Below are positions 1 through 7,111 of a DNA stretch of 23,711 nt, in pieces. Every line of letters starts with the position of its first letter. Position 1 is the first letter of the stretch. The position numbers and the translations under genes are program-made. Source of the stretch: Chloroflexota bacterium (lineage in GTDB: Bacteria; Chloroflexota; Anaerolineae; Anaerolineales; Anaerolineaceae). The notes under the pieces were generated by a model, which worked only from the letters and a program-made list of their open reading frames with translations, was not told where the DNA came from and searched no databases. The stretch is taken from assembly GCA_023434145.1 (NCBI GenBank), contig JAEYTI010000112.1, positions 1 to 23,711 of the forward strand, in the 5' to 3' direction.

Positions 1-480
1 GGCTACCTGCACCAGCAGCATGCCCTTCTCTACCTGAGCGCGGTTCTGCACGGCGATCTTCTGGATCTGCCCGCCCACGGGCGCGCGGAGCTGCATCTGC
101 ATCTTCATCGATTCGAGGATCACCAACGGGTCACCGCTTTCGACCGTCTGGCCTTCTTTGACCAGCACGTTAACAACCATGCCTGGCATGGGGGCATTAA
201 TCGCGCCGGTAGCAGCTTCGGCGCGTTTTTTACACTTGCCGTTGCCCTTCTCCACCTGGGCGACCAGGTGCCGCCCGTTGACCATGACCGCGTACTCACT
301 GCTGCTCTTGGCCTGCACGTGCAGCTCGCGAGCGCGGTTTTCATTTCGAAGTAGCACAAGTCCCCCATTGTTGAGCGCGGTCAGGGTCGCCTGAACAGGC
401 TTGCCATCCACAGCCACCTTATTTCCGTTCACATCCACCACGTATTCACGGTTTCCTACATTCACACGATACGTCGCCAT
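1..480 (-). CDS. Biotin carboxyl carrier subunit of an acyl-CoA carboxylase (3' end cut by window)
   Basis: Carries the biotin that shuttles carboxyl groups from biotin carboxylase to the carboxyltransferase, both encoded just upstream in the same operon. The visible 160 residues end in a biotinyl/lipoyl domain (about 90-160). It has the proline hinge NAPMPGMV and the biotinylation motif ESMKMQ, with the target lysine at residue 126. Residues 1-85 form a less conserved N-terminal region, as in GcdC/PCC-type stand-alone carriers. The start ATG at 480 has a good ribosome binding site (AAAGGAG) about 9 bases upstream. The frame is open at base 1, but the domain is nearly complete, so only a few residues should be missing. 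The gene lies 131 bases after the biotin carboxylase stop, with a strong hairpin in between. The family call is firm; the acyl-CoA substrate cannot be read from this subunit. Confidence 0.93.
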   Translation of the reverse strand, partial: MATYRVNVGNREYVVDVNGNKVAVDGKPVQATLTALNNGGLVLLRNENRARELHVQAKSSSEYAVMVNGRHLVAQVEKGNGKCKKRAEAATGAINAPMPGMVVNVLVKEGQTVESGDPLVILESMKMQMQLRAPVGGQIQKIAVQNRAQVEKGMLLVQVA

Positions 481-561
481 TTTTCAACTGCTCCTTTGGG
501 GTTGTGCATTTCCTCACAGATAGTAAACACCGATAAGGATGATTGGTTACGTTTCTTTCTG

Positions 562-605
562 GCTGTTTGCTGTCGATCTGGATATGCAGATCGACAGCAA
601 ACAGC
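562..605. repeat. Perfect 19-bp hairpin between biotin carboxylase and carrier genes
   Basis: Arms 562-580 and 587-605 are exact reverse complements (core CTGTTTGCTGTCGATCT) around a 6-base loop GATATG. The hairpin lies 7 bases after the biotin carboxylase stop and about 80 bases before the carrier start. No T-run follows on either strand, so it does not look like a simple intrinsic terminator. An RNA-processing or 3'-end-stabilising hairpin, or a REP-like element, is more plausible. Confidence 0.8.
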
Positions 606-611
606 TGCTTC

Positions 612-2105
612 TTATCCGTTTCCGCGCATCTGCTCGCGCCAGGCCGAAAGCCGCCACATATTGGGCGAGCCGGATTCCTGTTTGGCGGGCTGGCGGCGGT
701 TCTGCTCGGCGTGCGCCAGCAGGGCAGCCACAACCGCCACTTCCTGGTTCAGCGGATCTTCGCCATCGGGCGCGGAAAGCTGAAAGCCTTCCAGGTAGGT
801 TGTATCTGCCCGCCCCACTGCGTAGCTCTCGCTGTCGATTACCTGCGTGAGGAAGTCGATATCCGTCGGTACGCCGCCGATTTTGAACTCGCCCAGGGCG
901 CGCTGCAAGCGGCGGATGGCGGAGGGGCGATCCTCGCCCCAGGCAATTACCTTGGCGATCAGCGAGTCGTAGTTGACGGTGACGGGCATACCCACGTACA
1001 GTGCGCTATCTATACGCACGCCAGGACCGCCTGGTTCGCTCAAGTACGATACTTCGCCGGTGACGGGCATAAAGTCGTTCGCCGGGTCTTCTGCCAGCAC
1101 GCGCGCCTCGATCGCCCACCCGGTCATGCGCACCTGATCCTGGGTGTAGTGCAGCTTGCCTTCTGCCGCCAAAAGAAGCTGCGCCTTCACCAGGTCGATA
1201 CCGGTGACCATTTCCGTTACCGGGTGCTCTACCTGGATGCGCGGGTTGATCTCGATAAAATAGAAGTGTCCTTGCGGATCGAGAAGGAACTCCACCGTGC
1301 CCAGGCTGCGGTAGTTGAGCGCTTCAGCCAGCTTGAGCGCGGCGTCGTACAGGTGGTGGCGCAGCGAGAGACTGAGACCGGGCGCAGGCGCCTCTTCGAT
1401 CAGCTTCTGGCGGCGGCGCTGGATGGAGCACTCGCGCTCGCCAAGGTAGAGGATGTGACCCTCGCCGTCGCCCAAAATCTGCACTTCAATGTGGCGCGCG
1501 TTCTGCACCAGCGGCTCCAGGTAGACGGTATCATCGCCAAAGGCGCGGCGGGCTTCCTCGCGGGCCAGGTCCATCATCTGCACCAGTTCTTCCCCGTTTC
1601 GCGCCAGCCGGATGCCGCGCCCGCCGCCGCCGTTCACGGCTTTGATCAGCACGGGGAAGGTGACGCCCTCCACCAATTCACCCGCGACGATGGCCTCCAT
1701 GGGCACGTCTTTGCCGGGCAGCACCGGCAGGCCGGCCTCGCGGGCAACTTTGCGCGCGGCGAGCTTGTCGCCGGTGAGCGCGATCGTCTCAGGGCGCGGG
1801 CCGATGAAGATCATCCCGGCCGCTTCTACAGCGCGGGCAAAATCTTCGTTCTCGGAGAGGAAGCCGTAGCCGGGATGGATTGCATCCGCGCCGGATTTTC
1901 TGGCCGCGTCAATCACAGCCTGGATATTCAAATAGCTCTCCGACGCATCGGTGGGGCCGATATTCACGCTCTCGTCGGCGTAACGCACCGGTCTGGAATC
2001 CTGGTCGGCATCAGAATAGACCGCCACAGTGGGGAAGCCCAGTTCCCGGCAGGTGCGCATCACGCGCAGGGCAATCTCGGCTCGGTTTGCGACTAAGACT
2101 TTCAT
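612..2105 (-). CDS. accC: Biotin carboxylase subunit of acyl-CoA carboxylase
   Basis: ATP-dependent carboxylation of carrier-bound biotin from bicarbonate, the first half-reaction of acetyl/propionyl-CoA carboxylase. The 497-residue protein has the family layout. An N-terminal biotin-carboxylase fold begins KVLVANRAEIALRV, with HPGYGFLSEN at 77-86. The ATP-grasp region has the glycine loop GGGGRG (159-164) and ECSIQRRRQK (225-234). The catalytic segment RIQVEHPVTE is at 289-298. The C-terminal domain ends in an arginine-rich tail like those of PCC-type subunits. I chose ATG 2105 because GGAGG sits 6 bases upstream and conserved homology starts at once; the frame's upstream extension has no family similarity. 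It follows the carboxyltransferase gene after a 186-base gap that holds a palindromic element. The name accC marks the function; a propionyl-CoA carboxylase (pccA-like) role is equally possible. Confidence 0.93.
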   Translation of the reverse strand: MKVLVANRAEIALRVMRTCRELGFPTVAVYSDADQDSRPVRYADESVNIGPTDASESYLNIQAVIDAARKSGADAIHPGYGFLSENEDFARAVEAAGMIFIGPRPETIALTGDKLAARKVAREAGLPVLPGKDVPMEAIVAGELVEGVTFPVLIKAVNGGGGRGIRLARNGEELVQMMDLAREEARRAFGDDTVYLEPLVQNARHIEVQILGDGEGHILYLGERECSIQRRRQKLIEEAPAPGLSLSLRHHLYDAALKLAEALNYRSLGTVEFLLDPQGHFYFIEINPRIQVEHPVTEMVTGIDLVKAQLLLAAEGKLHYTQDQVRMTGWAIEARVLAEDPANDFMPVTGEVSYLSEPGGPGVRIDSALYVGMPVTVNYDSLIAKVIAWGEDRPSAIRRLQRALGEFKIGGVPTDIDFLTQVIDSESYAVGRADTTYLEGFQLSAPDGEDPLNQEVAVVAALLAHAEQNRRQPAKQESGSPNMWRLSAWREQMRGNG

Positions 2106-2139
2106 TTCAATTCCTCCACCACGGGCGAGCTGGAAACTG

Positions 2140-2255
2140 CCTGGCGGATAAATCCGCGGCAACAACACCGAAGCCCCACCTTCGTGGGGCTAAGAGACTT
2201 CTTCAACCCCACGAAGGTGGGGTTTTGGTTCTTAGCCGCGGTTTCAACCGCCAGG
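2140..2255. repeat. Nested palindromic element (MITE/REP-like), 116 bp
   Basis: The outer arms 2140-2160 and 2235-2255 are inverted copies sharing CCTGGCGG and CCGCGGC around a variable 6-base middle. Inside lie two hairpins, 2172-2191 (stem AGCCCCAC, loop CTTC) and 2205-2224 (stem AACCCCAC, loop GAAG). Their 16-base cores, 2174-2189 and 2207-2222, are also exact reverse complements of each other. The whole unit therefore folds either as two small hairpins or as one long imperfect stem. On the plus strand the second hairpin is followed by a short TTTT. The element sits in the gap between carboxyltransferase and biotin carboxylase genes. It contains no open gene. Confidence 0.8.
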
Positions 2256-2291
2256 CGAGTGGTAGATCCATAGAAATCCATTTCTCACCTC

Positions 2292-3833
2292 CTACAGCGG
2301 TATGTTGCCATGCTTGCGAGCAGGGGTAGGCGCGCGTTTTTCGCGCAGCGATTCGAGCGCGGCGATCAGGCGGGCGCGGCTCTCTTCCGGCAGGATCACG
2401 TCATCGAGGTAGCCGCGCGAGGCCGCCACAAACGGGTTGGCCAATTCTTCGCGGTACTGCTGCGTCTTTTGGGCGCGGGCGGCTGCCGGATCTTCGGCGG
2501 CTTCAATGTCGCGCCGGAAAACGATCGAAACGGCGCCGTCCGGTCCCATCACAGCGATTTCGGCGTTGGGCCAGGCGTAGTTGAGATCCGAGCGCAAGTG
2601 CTTGCTGCTCATTACGATGTACGCGCCGCCGTAGGCCTTGCGCAGAATGACGGTGACCTTGGGCACGGTCGCCTCGGAATAGGCGTAGATCATCTTCGCA
2701 CCGTGGCGGATGATGCCGTTGTGCTCCTGGTCGGTACCGGGCAGGAAGCCTGGGGTGTCGACCAGCGTCACCAGCGGAATGTGGAAAGCATCACAGAAGC
2801 GGATAAAGCGCGCGCCCTTGTCGGATGCGTTGATATCCAGCACGCCCGCCAGCATCTCGGGCTGGTTGGCGACAATGCCGACCGGATAGCCATCCAGCCG
2901 ACCAAAACCAACCACGATGTTACGAGCATAATCGGCCTGCACTTCCATAAATTCGCCATCATCCACCAGCGCGGTGATCACGTCCACCACGTTGTAAGGG
3001 ATCTGCGGGTCGGTGGGAACGATCTCGGCCATCTCCGGAACAGCGCGGGTGGGGTCATCCGCGGGTGGAACGTAGGGTGGCGGAGTCATGTTATTGGAAG
3101 GCAGGTAGGCGATCAGCTCGCGCACCTGGGCGAGGGTGGCCTCTTCATCCGGGGCGGTGAAGTGCGCCACGCCGCTCTTGCCGTGGTGGGTGGCGGCGCT
3201 GCCGAGCGTATCAAAGTCCACGTCCTCATGTGTCACTGCGCGGATCACTTCCGGACCGGTGATGAACATATAGGCGTTCTTCTCGCTCATAAAGACGAAA
3301 TCGGTGATGCCGGGCGAGTAAACCGCCCCACCCGCGCACGGACCAAGAATGACCGAGATCTGCGGGATGACGCCCGAGGCGCGCGTATTGCGGTAGAAAA
3401 TCTCACCGTAGGCCGCCAGCGAATCGACGCCTTCCTGAATGCGCGCCCCACCCGAGTCGTTCAGGCCAACCAGCGGCGCGCCGTTCTGAATGGCGAGGTC
3501 CATCAGCTTGGCGATCTTGCGCCCGTGCGCTTCGCCCAGCGACCCGCCAAGGATGGTGAAGTCCTGGGCGAAGACGTACACCGTGCGCCCGTTCACCTTG
3601 CCCCAGCCGGTCACCACGCCGTCGGTCAGCGGGTGATTTTTTTCCATGCCAAAACCCACGGCGCGGTGGGTGACGTACATATCCGTTTCCATGAAGGTTC
3701 CAGGGTCCAGCAGCGTTTCGATGCGCTCGCGGGCGGTCTTCTTGCCCTTGGCGTGCTGCTTTTCGATCTGCGCCTCGCCCCCACCGAGCTGCGCCTGTGT
3801 CCGCATTGTATTCAGCTTTGTTTTCGAATCCAT
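2292..3833 (-). CDS. Acyl-CoA carboxylase carboxyltransferase subunit (PccB/MmdA family)
   Basis: Transfers the carboxyl group from carboxybiotin to acetyl-CoA or propionyl-CoA, giving malonyl- or methylmalonyl-CoA. The 513-residue protein contains both crotonase-like halves fused in one chain, as in PccB and the decarboxylase alpha subunits, unlike the split AccA/AccD of many bacteria. The N-terminal half has GGARIQEG (128-135) and the oxyanion segment GPCAGGA (164-170). The C-terminal half has DTPGFLPGTDQE (359-370), YGGAY (401-405) and AWPNAEIAVMG (420-430). It ends in RKHGNIPL, typical of PccB. The frame opens upstream with GTG 3888-3890 and has ATGs at 3884 and 3881. I prefer ATG 3833 because a GGGGAAGGGAAA-type site precedes it and its length matches the family. 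The location behind a lipid synthase suggests it supplies extender units. Acetyl versus propionyl specificity is unresolved. Confidence 0.93.
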   Translation of the reverse strand: MDSKTKLNTMRTQAQLGGGEAQIEKQHAKGKKTARERIETLLDPGTFMETDMYVTHRAVGFGMEKNHPLTDGVVTGWGKVNGRTVYVFAQDFTILGGSLGEAHGRKIAKLMDLAIQNGAPLVGLNDSGGARIQEGVDSLAAYGEIFYRNTRASGVIPQISVILGPCAGGAVYSPGITDFVFMSEKNAYMFITGPEVIRAVTHEDVDFDTLGSAATHHGKSGVAHFTAPDEEATLAQVRELIAYLPSNNMTPPPYVPPADDPTRAVPEMAEIVPTDPQIPYNVVDVITALVDDGEFMEVQADYARNIVVGFGRLDGYPVGIVANQPEMLAGVLDINASDKGARFIRFCDAFHIPLVTLVDTPGFLPGTDQEHNGIIRHGAKMIYAYSEATVPKVTVILRKAYGGAYIVMSSKHLRSDLNYAWPNAEIAVMGPDGAVSIVFRRDIEAAEDPAAARAQKTQQYREELANPFVAASRGYLDDVILPEESRARLIAALESLREKRAPTPARKHGNIPL

Positions 3834-3999
3834 CGATTTCCCTTCCCCGTGGTGCTGCGTCTCGGTTTTTACATTTTCCATCATAACCACTCTTGTAGCA
3901 GGTTTGTAGAGACACCTCCCTTAAATATAAGGTTTCGATGTCTCAAGATATATCAAGTTCTTTCAAAGACTATCAGGTTTGAAGATCCTCACCCCCGCG
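3834..3999. other. Leader of the carboxyltransferase gene, no gene seen
   Basis: This 166-base stretch between the start of the carboxyltransferase gene and the palindrome at 4000 is AT-richer than its surroundings around 3915-3985. It could hold a minus-strand promoter for the carboxylase genes: TTGATA and TATATT occur in suitable order, but their spacing (about 21 bases) is not canonical. An AAGGGAGG motif occurs at about 3916-3923 without a convincing gene start. I see no RNA gene here. Confidence 0.35.
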
Positions 4000-4140
4000 C
4001 CTCACCCCCGACCCCTCTCCAAATCGCAAGTACGGCGATTTGGAGAGGGGTGCCTTGTGTGGCCGAGGCATGGGTTTGCAAGGCACCTCCTCTCCAATTT
4101 TGGGCTTTGACAAAATTGGAGAGGGGGACGGGGGGTGAGG
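3987..4140. repeat. Cloverleaf-like palindromic element with three internal hairpins
   Basis: The outer arms CCTCACCCCCG (4000-4010) and CGGGGGGTGAGG (4129-4140) are complementary apart from one extra G. Inside are three hairpins. The first is 4012-4027 with 4035-4050, 16 perfect bp and a 7-base loop. The second is 4050-4057 with 4079-4086, 8 bp. The third is 4089-4102 with 4111-4124, 14 perfect bp and an 8-base loop. Both large stems use the same CCTCTCCAA motif. An extra copy of CCTCACCCCCG at 3987-3997 makes a 13-base direct repeat with the left arm. The element fills the gap between pfaD and the carboxyltransferase gene and ends 4 bases from the pfaD stop. It looks like a dispersed non-coding repeat or non-autonomous mobile element and could also end or process the synthase transcript. 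Confidence 0.8.
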
Positions 4141-4144
4141 CGTT

Positions 4145-5785
4145 TTACACCAGCGACTTCTCCGGATAGTACGCCGACAACTTCGCGCTCACCTGCACCC
4201 CCGCGCTGCGCAGCGATTGGATGCGCGCAAGGTACGCGCTGCCGGTGAGGATCTGCAAGCCCGAATCGACCACGCTGCGGTTGGCAGGCTCGGCCAGGTA
4301 GGTGCCGCGCGTCCAGTCGTTGAACGGGCCAATCGAAGGGCCGCACCAGATCTGGTAATCCAGCTCGCGGCCTTTCTCACCGGTGGCTGACCAGCGCGAA
4401 GACAGGCCCAAATACCAGCGGAAAATCAGCGCCATCTTGCGCTTGGGGTTGTTGCTGGCGCGCTCGATCTGCTCGGGATCGCGTTCGGTGAAGAACTTGA
4501 CCGTCTCAGCCCAGATCTCTTCCAGCGGGCGGCGGAAGACCTGCTTTTCCAGCTTCTCGCGCTCTTCGGTCGGGATCTGATCGATCGATTCGTACTTGGA
4601 ATACAGTTCGTACAGCTTGGTGGCACGCATGGCAAACATGGTCCCGGTCTTGAGCACCTGCACCTTCACGCCCATCTCAAACATATCCGCCGAGGGGGCC
4701 ATCATCACGTCTGCCATGCTGGCTTTGGCCAGCAGATTGCGGGTATGCTCGCATGCGCCAGATTCATAGCAGGCCTGGTTGACCGTGCCGGTGAGGATGT
4801 AGGCCGCACCCATGGCAAAGGCCGCCAGCGCAGAGGCCGGTGTGCTGATTCCGCCCGCCGCGCCAACGCGTACGGGGGTCTCGTAACCGTACTTCTCCTG
4901 AAGCTCGTCGCGCAAGGCCAGGATGGCGGGCATCAGGCAGACGAGCGGGCGGTTGTCGGTGTGCCCGCCGGAGTCGGCCTCCACGGTGATGTCATCCGCC
5001 ACCGGCACGCGGGCGGCAAGCTCGGCCTGCTGCGCGGTGATCTTGCCCTCCTGCACGAGCTGCTGGAGCAAGGCCGCGGGCGCGGGCGCCATGAACTTGG
5101 CTGCCACCTCGCGCCGCGAGATCTTGGCGATGACACGGTTGTTGACTTTGACTCCGCCGTTTCCATCCGGCTCCAATCCCGCCGCGCGATAGTGGACGAT
5201 GTGCGGGGTGAGGTCGAGGAAAGCGGATGCCTCTACCACGGGAACCCGATAACGCAAGTACAGTTCTACCGCGCGTCGCTCTAAGGCTTCCTCGTGTGGG
5301 CTGTGGATCAGGTTGAAGGCGTAGGGGCCGTTGGGCAGTTCCGCCTGGATCTGCTGGATGGCGGCTTCGAGCCGGGCGGGTGGCAACCCTGCCGCGCCAA
5401 ACGAGCCGAGCATCCCGGCCTTGCCCATCGCCACAACCATGTTGACCGAGGCAATGGCGCTGGCCATTGCCCCGCCGATGTAGGCGTAGCGCGTGCCGTA
5501 CGCAGCATTGAACGCCGGGTCACCTAACTGATCGATAGGCGTAGAGGGCAGCACCGCGAGAATTTCACCGACCGGTGTGTCTACCGCTACACCCACCTGC
5601 CCCTGCGAGCGAACCACATACACCGGGCGATCCAGCCGCAGTAGCGCCGCGCGGATTCCGGCCTCGTCGAACGCCACCACTCCGGGTGTTCCGGGCAAAT
5701 CCATCAGTGCCGCGATCCGATCGGGCGCGTTCAGGGCTGCCGCAGGCAGGGCCGAGGCCTGTTTTTCAGGAATTGTTGTTTCCAT
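4145..5785 (-). CDS. pfaD: PfaD-family enoyl reductase (trans-acting, FMN-dependent)
   Basis: Reduces the 2,3-double bond of acyl-ACP intermediates and acts in trans on the iterative synthase encoded upstream. The 546-residue protein matches the PfaD family, which is related to 2-nitropropane dioxygenase. It has a short N-terminal extension, then a TIM barrel with YIGGAMASAIAS (102-113), EADSGGHTDNRPL (269-281), the flavin/phosphate-binding GAAGGIS (308-314), GTVNQACYESG (333-343), and the family tail around CGPSIGPFNDW (481-491). ATG 5785 is preceded by AAAGGAGG at a 6-base spacing. It is the last synthase gene before the carboxylase genes and starts 21 bases after the dehydratase stop. The stop at 4145 abuts a large palindrome. 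PfaD homologues serve both PUFA synthases and cyanobacterial Hgl clusters, so the family name does not prove a polyunsaturated product. Confidence 0.93.
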   Translation of the reverse strand: METTIPEKQASALPAAALNAPDRIAALMDLPGTPGVVAFDEAGIRAALLRLDRPVYVVRSQGQVGVAVDTPVGEILAVLPSTPIDQLGDPAFNAAYGTRYAYIGGAMASAIASVNMVVAMGKAGMLGSFGAAGLPPARLEAAIQQIQAELPNGPYAFNLIHSPHEEALERRAVELYLRYRVPVVEASAFLDLTPHIVHYRAAGLEPDGNGGVKVNNRVIAKISRREVAAKFMAPAPAALLQQLVQEGKITAQQAELAARVPVADDITVEADSGGHTDNRPLVCLMPAILALRDELQEKYGYETPVRVGAAGGISTPASALAAFAMGAAYILTGTVNQACYESGACEHTRNLLAKASMADVMMAPSADMFEMGVKVQVLKTGTMFAMRATKLYELYSKYESIDQIPTEEREKLEKQVFRRPLEEIWAETVKFFTERDPEQIERASNNPKRKMALIFRWYLGLSSRWSATGEKGRELDYQIWCGPSIGPFNDWTRGTYLAEPANRSVVDSGLQILTGSAYLARIQSLRSAGVQVSAKLSAYYPEKSLV

Positions 5786-5806
5786 CCGTTCCTCCTTTGG
5801 GTTCGA

Positions 5807-7111
5807 TCAGCTATCCAACAGGCCGACCGAGGCATTTTTCACTTCATAAATCCGCAGCCCATCCACCCACAGGCTGGCATCCCCCAAAAGACAGGTGTTT
5901 CCACCCTCGCGCAGGATGCCGCTCAGGTGTACCTCTAGCTCCACGTTCTTGTGCGCCGGGGTGATCTGCCCTCGGTAGCGCCAATCCATTGCAGGCGCTC
6001 CGGGGAAGAGGCCAAAGCGCGGATTCGGCATCGTACCGGCTAAATCAAGCGCCAGCGCGCCTGCCTGCATGGTCTCGAGGATGGCTTCCACACCCAGCGA
6101 GCCCGGCATCACCGGGTCGCCGTGAAAGTGAAAGGGGTAGAACCAGTCGCGCGGGTTCACCGGGCGCGCGGCAAGCAGGTAGCCCTGCCCGTACCGCCCA
6201 CCGCCCGGCACGAGTGTGACCGAATCGACGAAATGCAGCTTGCCATAGGGCAGGCGGTAGTACGGCCTGCGGTTTTGCGCCGCTTGCATCTGGCGCAAAT
6301 CCAGCAGCTGGGCTTGCATGCCGCTGTTCGCGGGTTCGCGCAGCCAGGGGAGAACGCGCTTTGCGCCATCCAGGCCCACCTGGTTGGTCATTGTCTCGAC
6401 CGAGAAATAGCCAAAGCTCGACTCGCCTTCGTAGAGCGTTGCGCCCGCGCAGGTAAGTTCAAAGGCGAACTTCTGGATCACCGTGCCGCCGCCGATGATG
6501 CTGTTGAGCAGCCGGGCGTTAGTGGTAATCGTCTTGCCGCGCATATCTGGCGTTGTAACCACGCGCGCGGAGCCATCCAGGTTGCGGAAGTAGAAATCAC
6601 CGTAGGGCACAGCGGCGTAGGTATCGAGATACGCCGAGAGAAACCCGCATGGCTGGAGCGCGATTTCCATCATCAACGATGTGGGGATGTGGGGAAAGAC
6701 CGTTTCGCCCATATACCACGCGTCCTGCGGTACGTCATATTCGACCGTCACCGAGGCGGGCTGGTGGTAGGCGTGCCGCGTGCCGCTGATCTCAACCACA
6801 CGGGTCATCATCTTCAAATCACCGTTAGGGATGCGCGGGATGCGGCGCGTATCATATTGGGCGAAGTCCGCGCCCAGGCATCTTGAGATCTGCCCGGTGC
6901 CAAATTCGTCGAGTTGATGCGAATCGAACAGGGCCGGGTTGGTGGGTGTCTCTACTTCGCCTAATTGTATCGCGAGAATCCGCTGCATCTCGATCATGCC
7001 GTCGCGGCGGCGCTGCAAGAACTGCTCGTGCAGGGCGCTTCCGCGCTGGGCGGCTTCGGCTGCCATTTTCGCCAGCTTCTCAGATGCAAACGGGTTGGTG
7101 TTTTGGGTCAT
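5807..7111 (-). CDS. Stand-alone double FabA-like dehydratase (PfaC-type DH pair)
   Basis: Dehydrates (and possibly isomerises) 3-hydroxyacyl-ACP. The 434-residue protein corresponds to the C-terminal DH-DH part of PfaC without its KS-CLF part. The second hot-dog fold has the FabA-type motif FHFHGDPVMPGSLGVEAI (327-344), where His328 is the expected catalytic base and Glu342 sits in the FabA aspartate position. The first fold has the PfaC signatures WYMGETVFPHIPTSLMMEIA (132-151) and ALQPCGFLSAYL (151-162), but no clear histidine in the canonical place; His141 is the nearest. Residues 20-45 form a charged helix with LHEQFLQ, resembling segments in the big synthase. The start ATG overlaps the stop of the preceding gene (ATGA), so translation is probably coupled. 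Double-FabA identity is firm. Activity of the first domain is uncertain. Confidence 0.88.
   Translation of the reverse strand: MTQNTNPFASEKLAKMAAEAAQRGSALHEQFLQRRRDGMIEMQRILAIQLGEVETPTNPALFDSHQLDEFGTGQISRCLGADFAQYDTRRIPRIPNGDLKMMTRVVEISGTRHAYHQPASVTVEYDVPQDAWYMGETVFPHIPTSLMMEIALQPCGFLSAYLDTYAAVPYGDFYFRNLDGSARVVTTPDMRGKTITTNARLLNSIIGGGTVIQKFAFELTCAGATLYEGESSFGYFSVETMTNQVGLDGAKRVLPWLREPANSGMQAQLLDLRQMQAAQNRRPYYRLPYGKLHFVDSVTLVPGGGRYGQGYLLAARPVNPRDWFYPFHFHGDPVMPGSLGVEAILETMQAGALALDLAGTMPNPRFGLFPGAPAMDWRYRGQITPAHKNVELEVHLSGILREGGNTCLLGDASLWVDGLRIYEVKNASVGLLDS

Noticed and set aside
543..2096. A 517-codon open frame on the plus strand across the biotin carboxylase gene
   Set aside because: It is antisense to a well-supported gene with clear motifs. 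The frame stays open because of high GC content, and its protein resembles no family.
3987..4010. Possible start of a CRISPR or satellite array (CCTCACCCCCG twice)
   Set aside because: Only two copies 13 bases apart, with no spacers. It is the edge of the palindromic element.
2310..4169. A 619-codon plus-strand frame opposite the carboxyltransferase gene
   Set aside because: Antisense shadow of a gene with firm motifs. It also runs through the palindromic element and into the end of pfaD.
4002..4346. 114-codon minus-strand frame starting in pfaD and running into the palindrome
   Set aside because: Out of frame with the convincing pfaD C-terminus, and it continues through non-coding repeat sequence.
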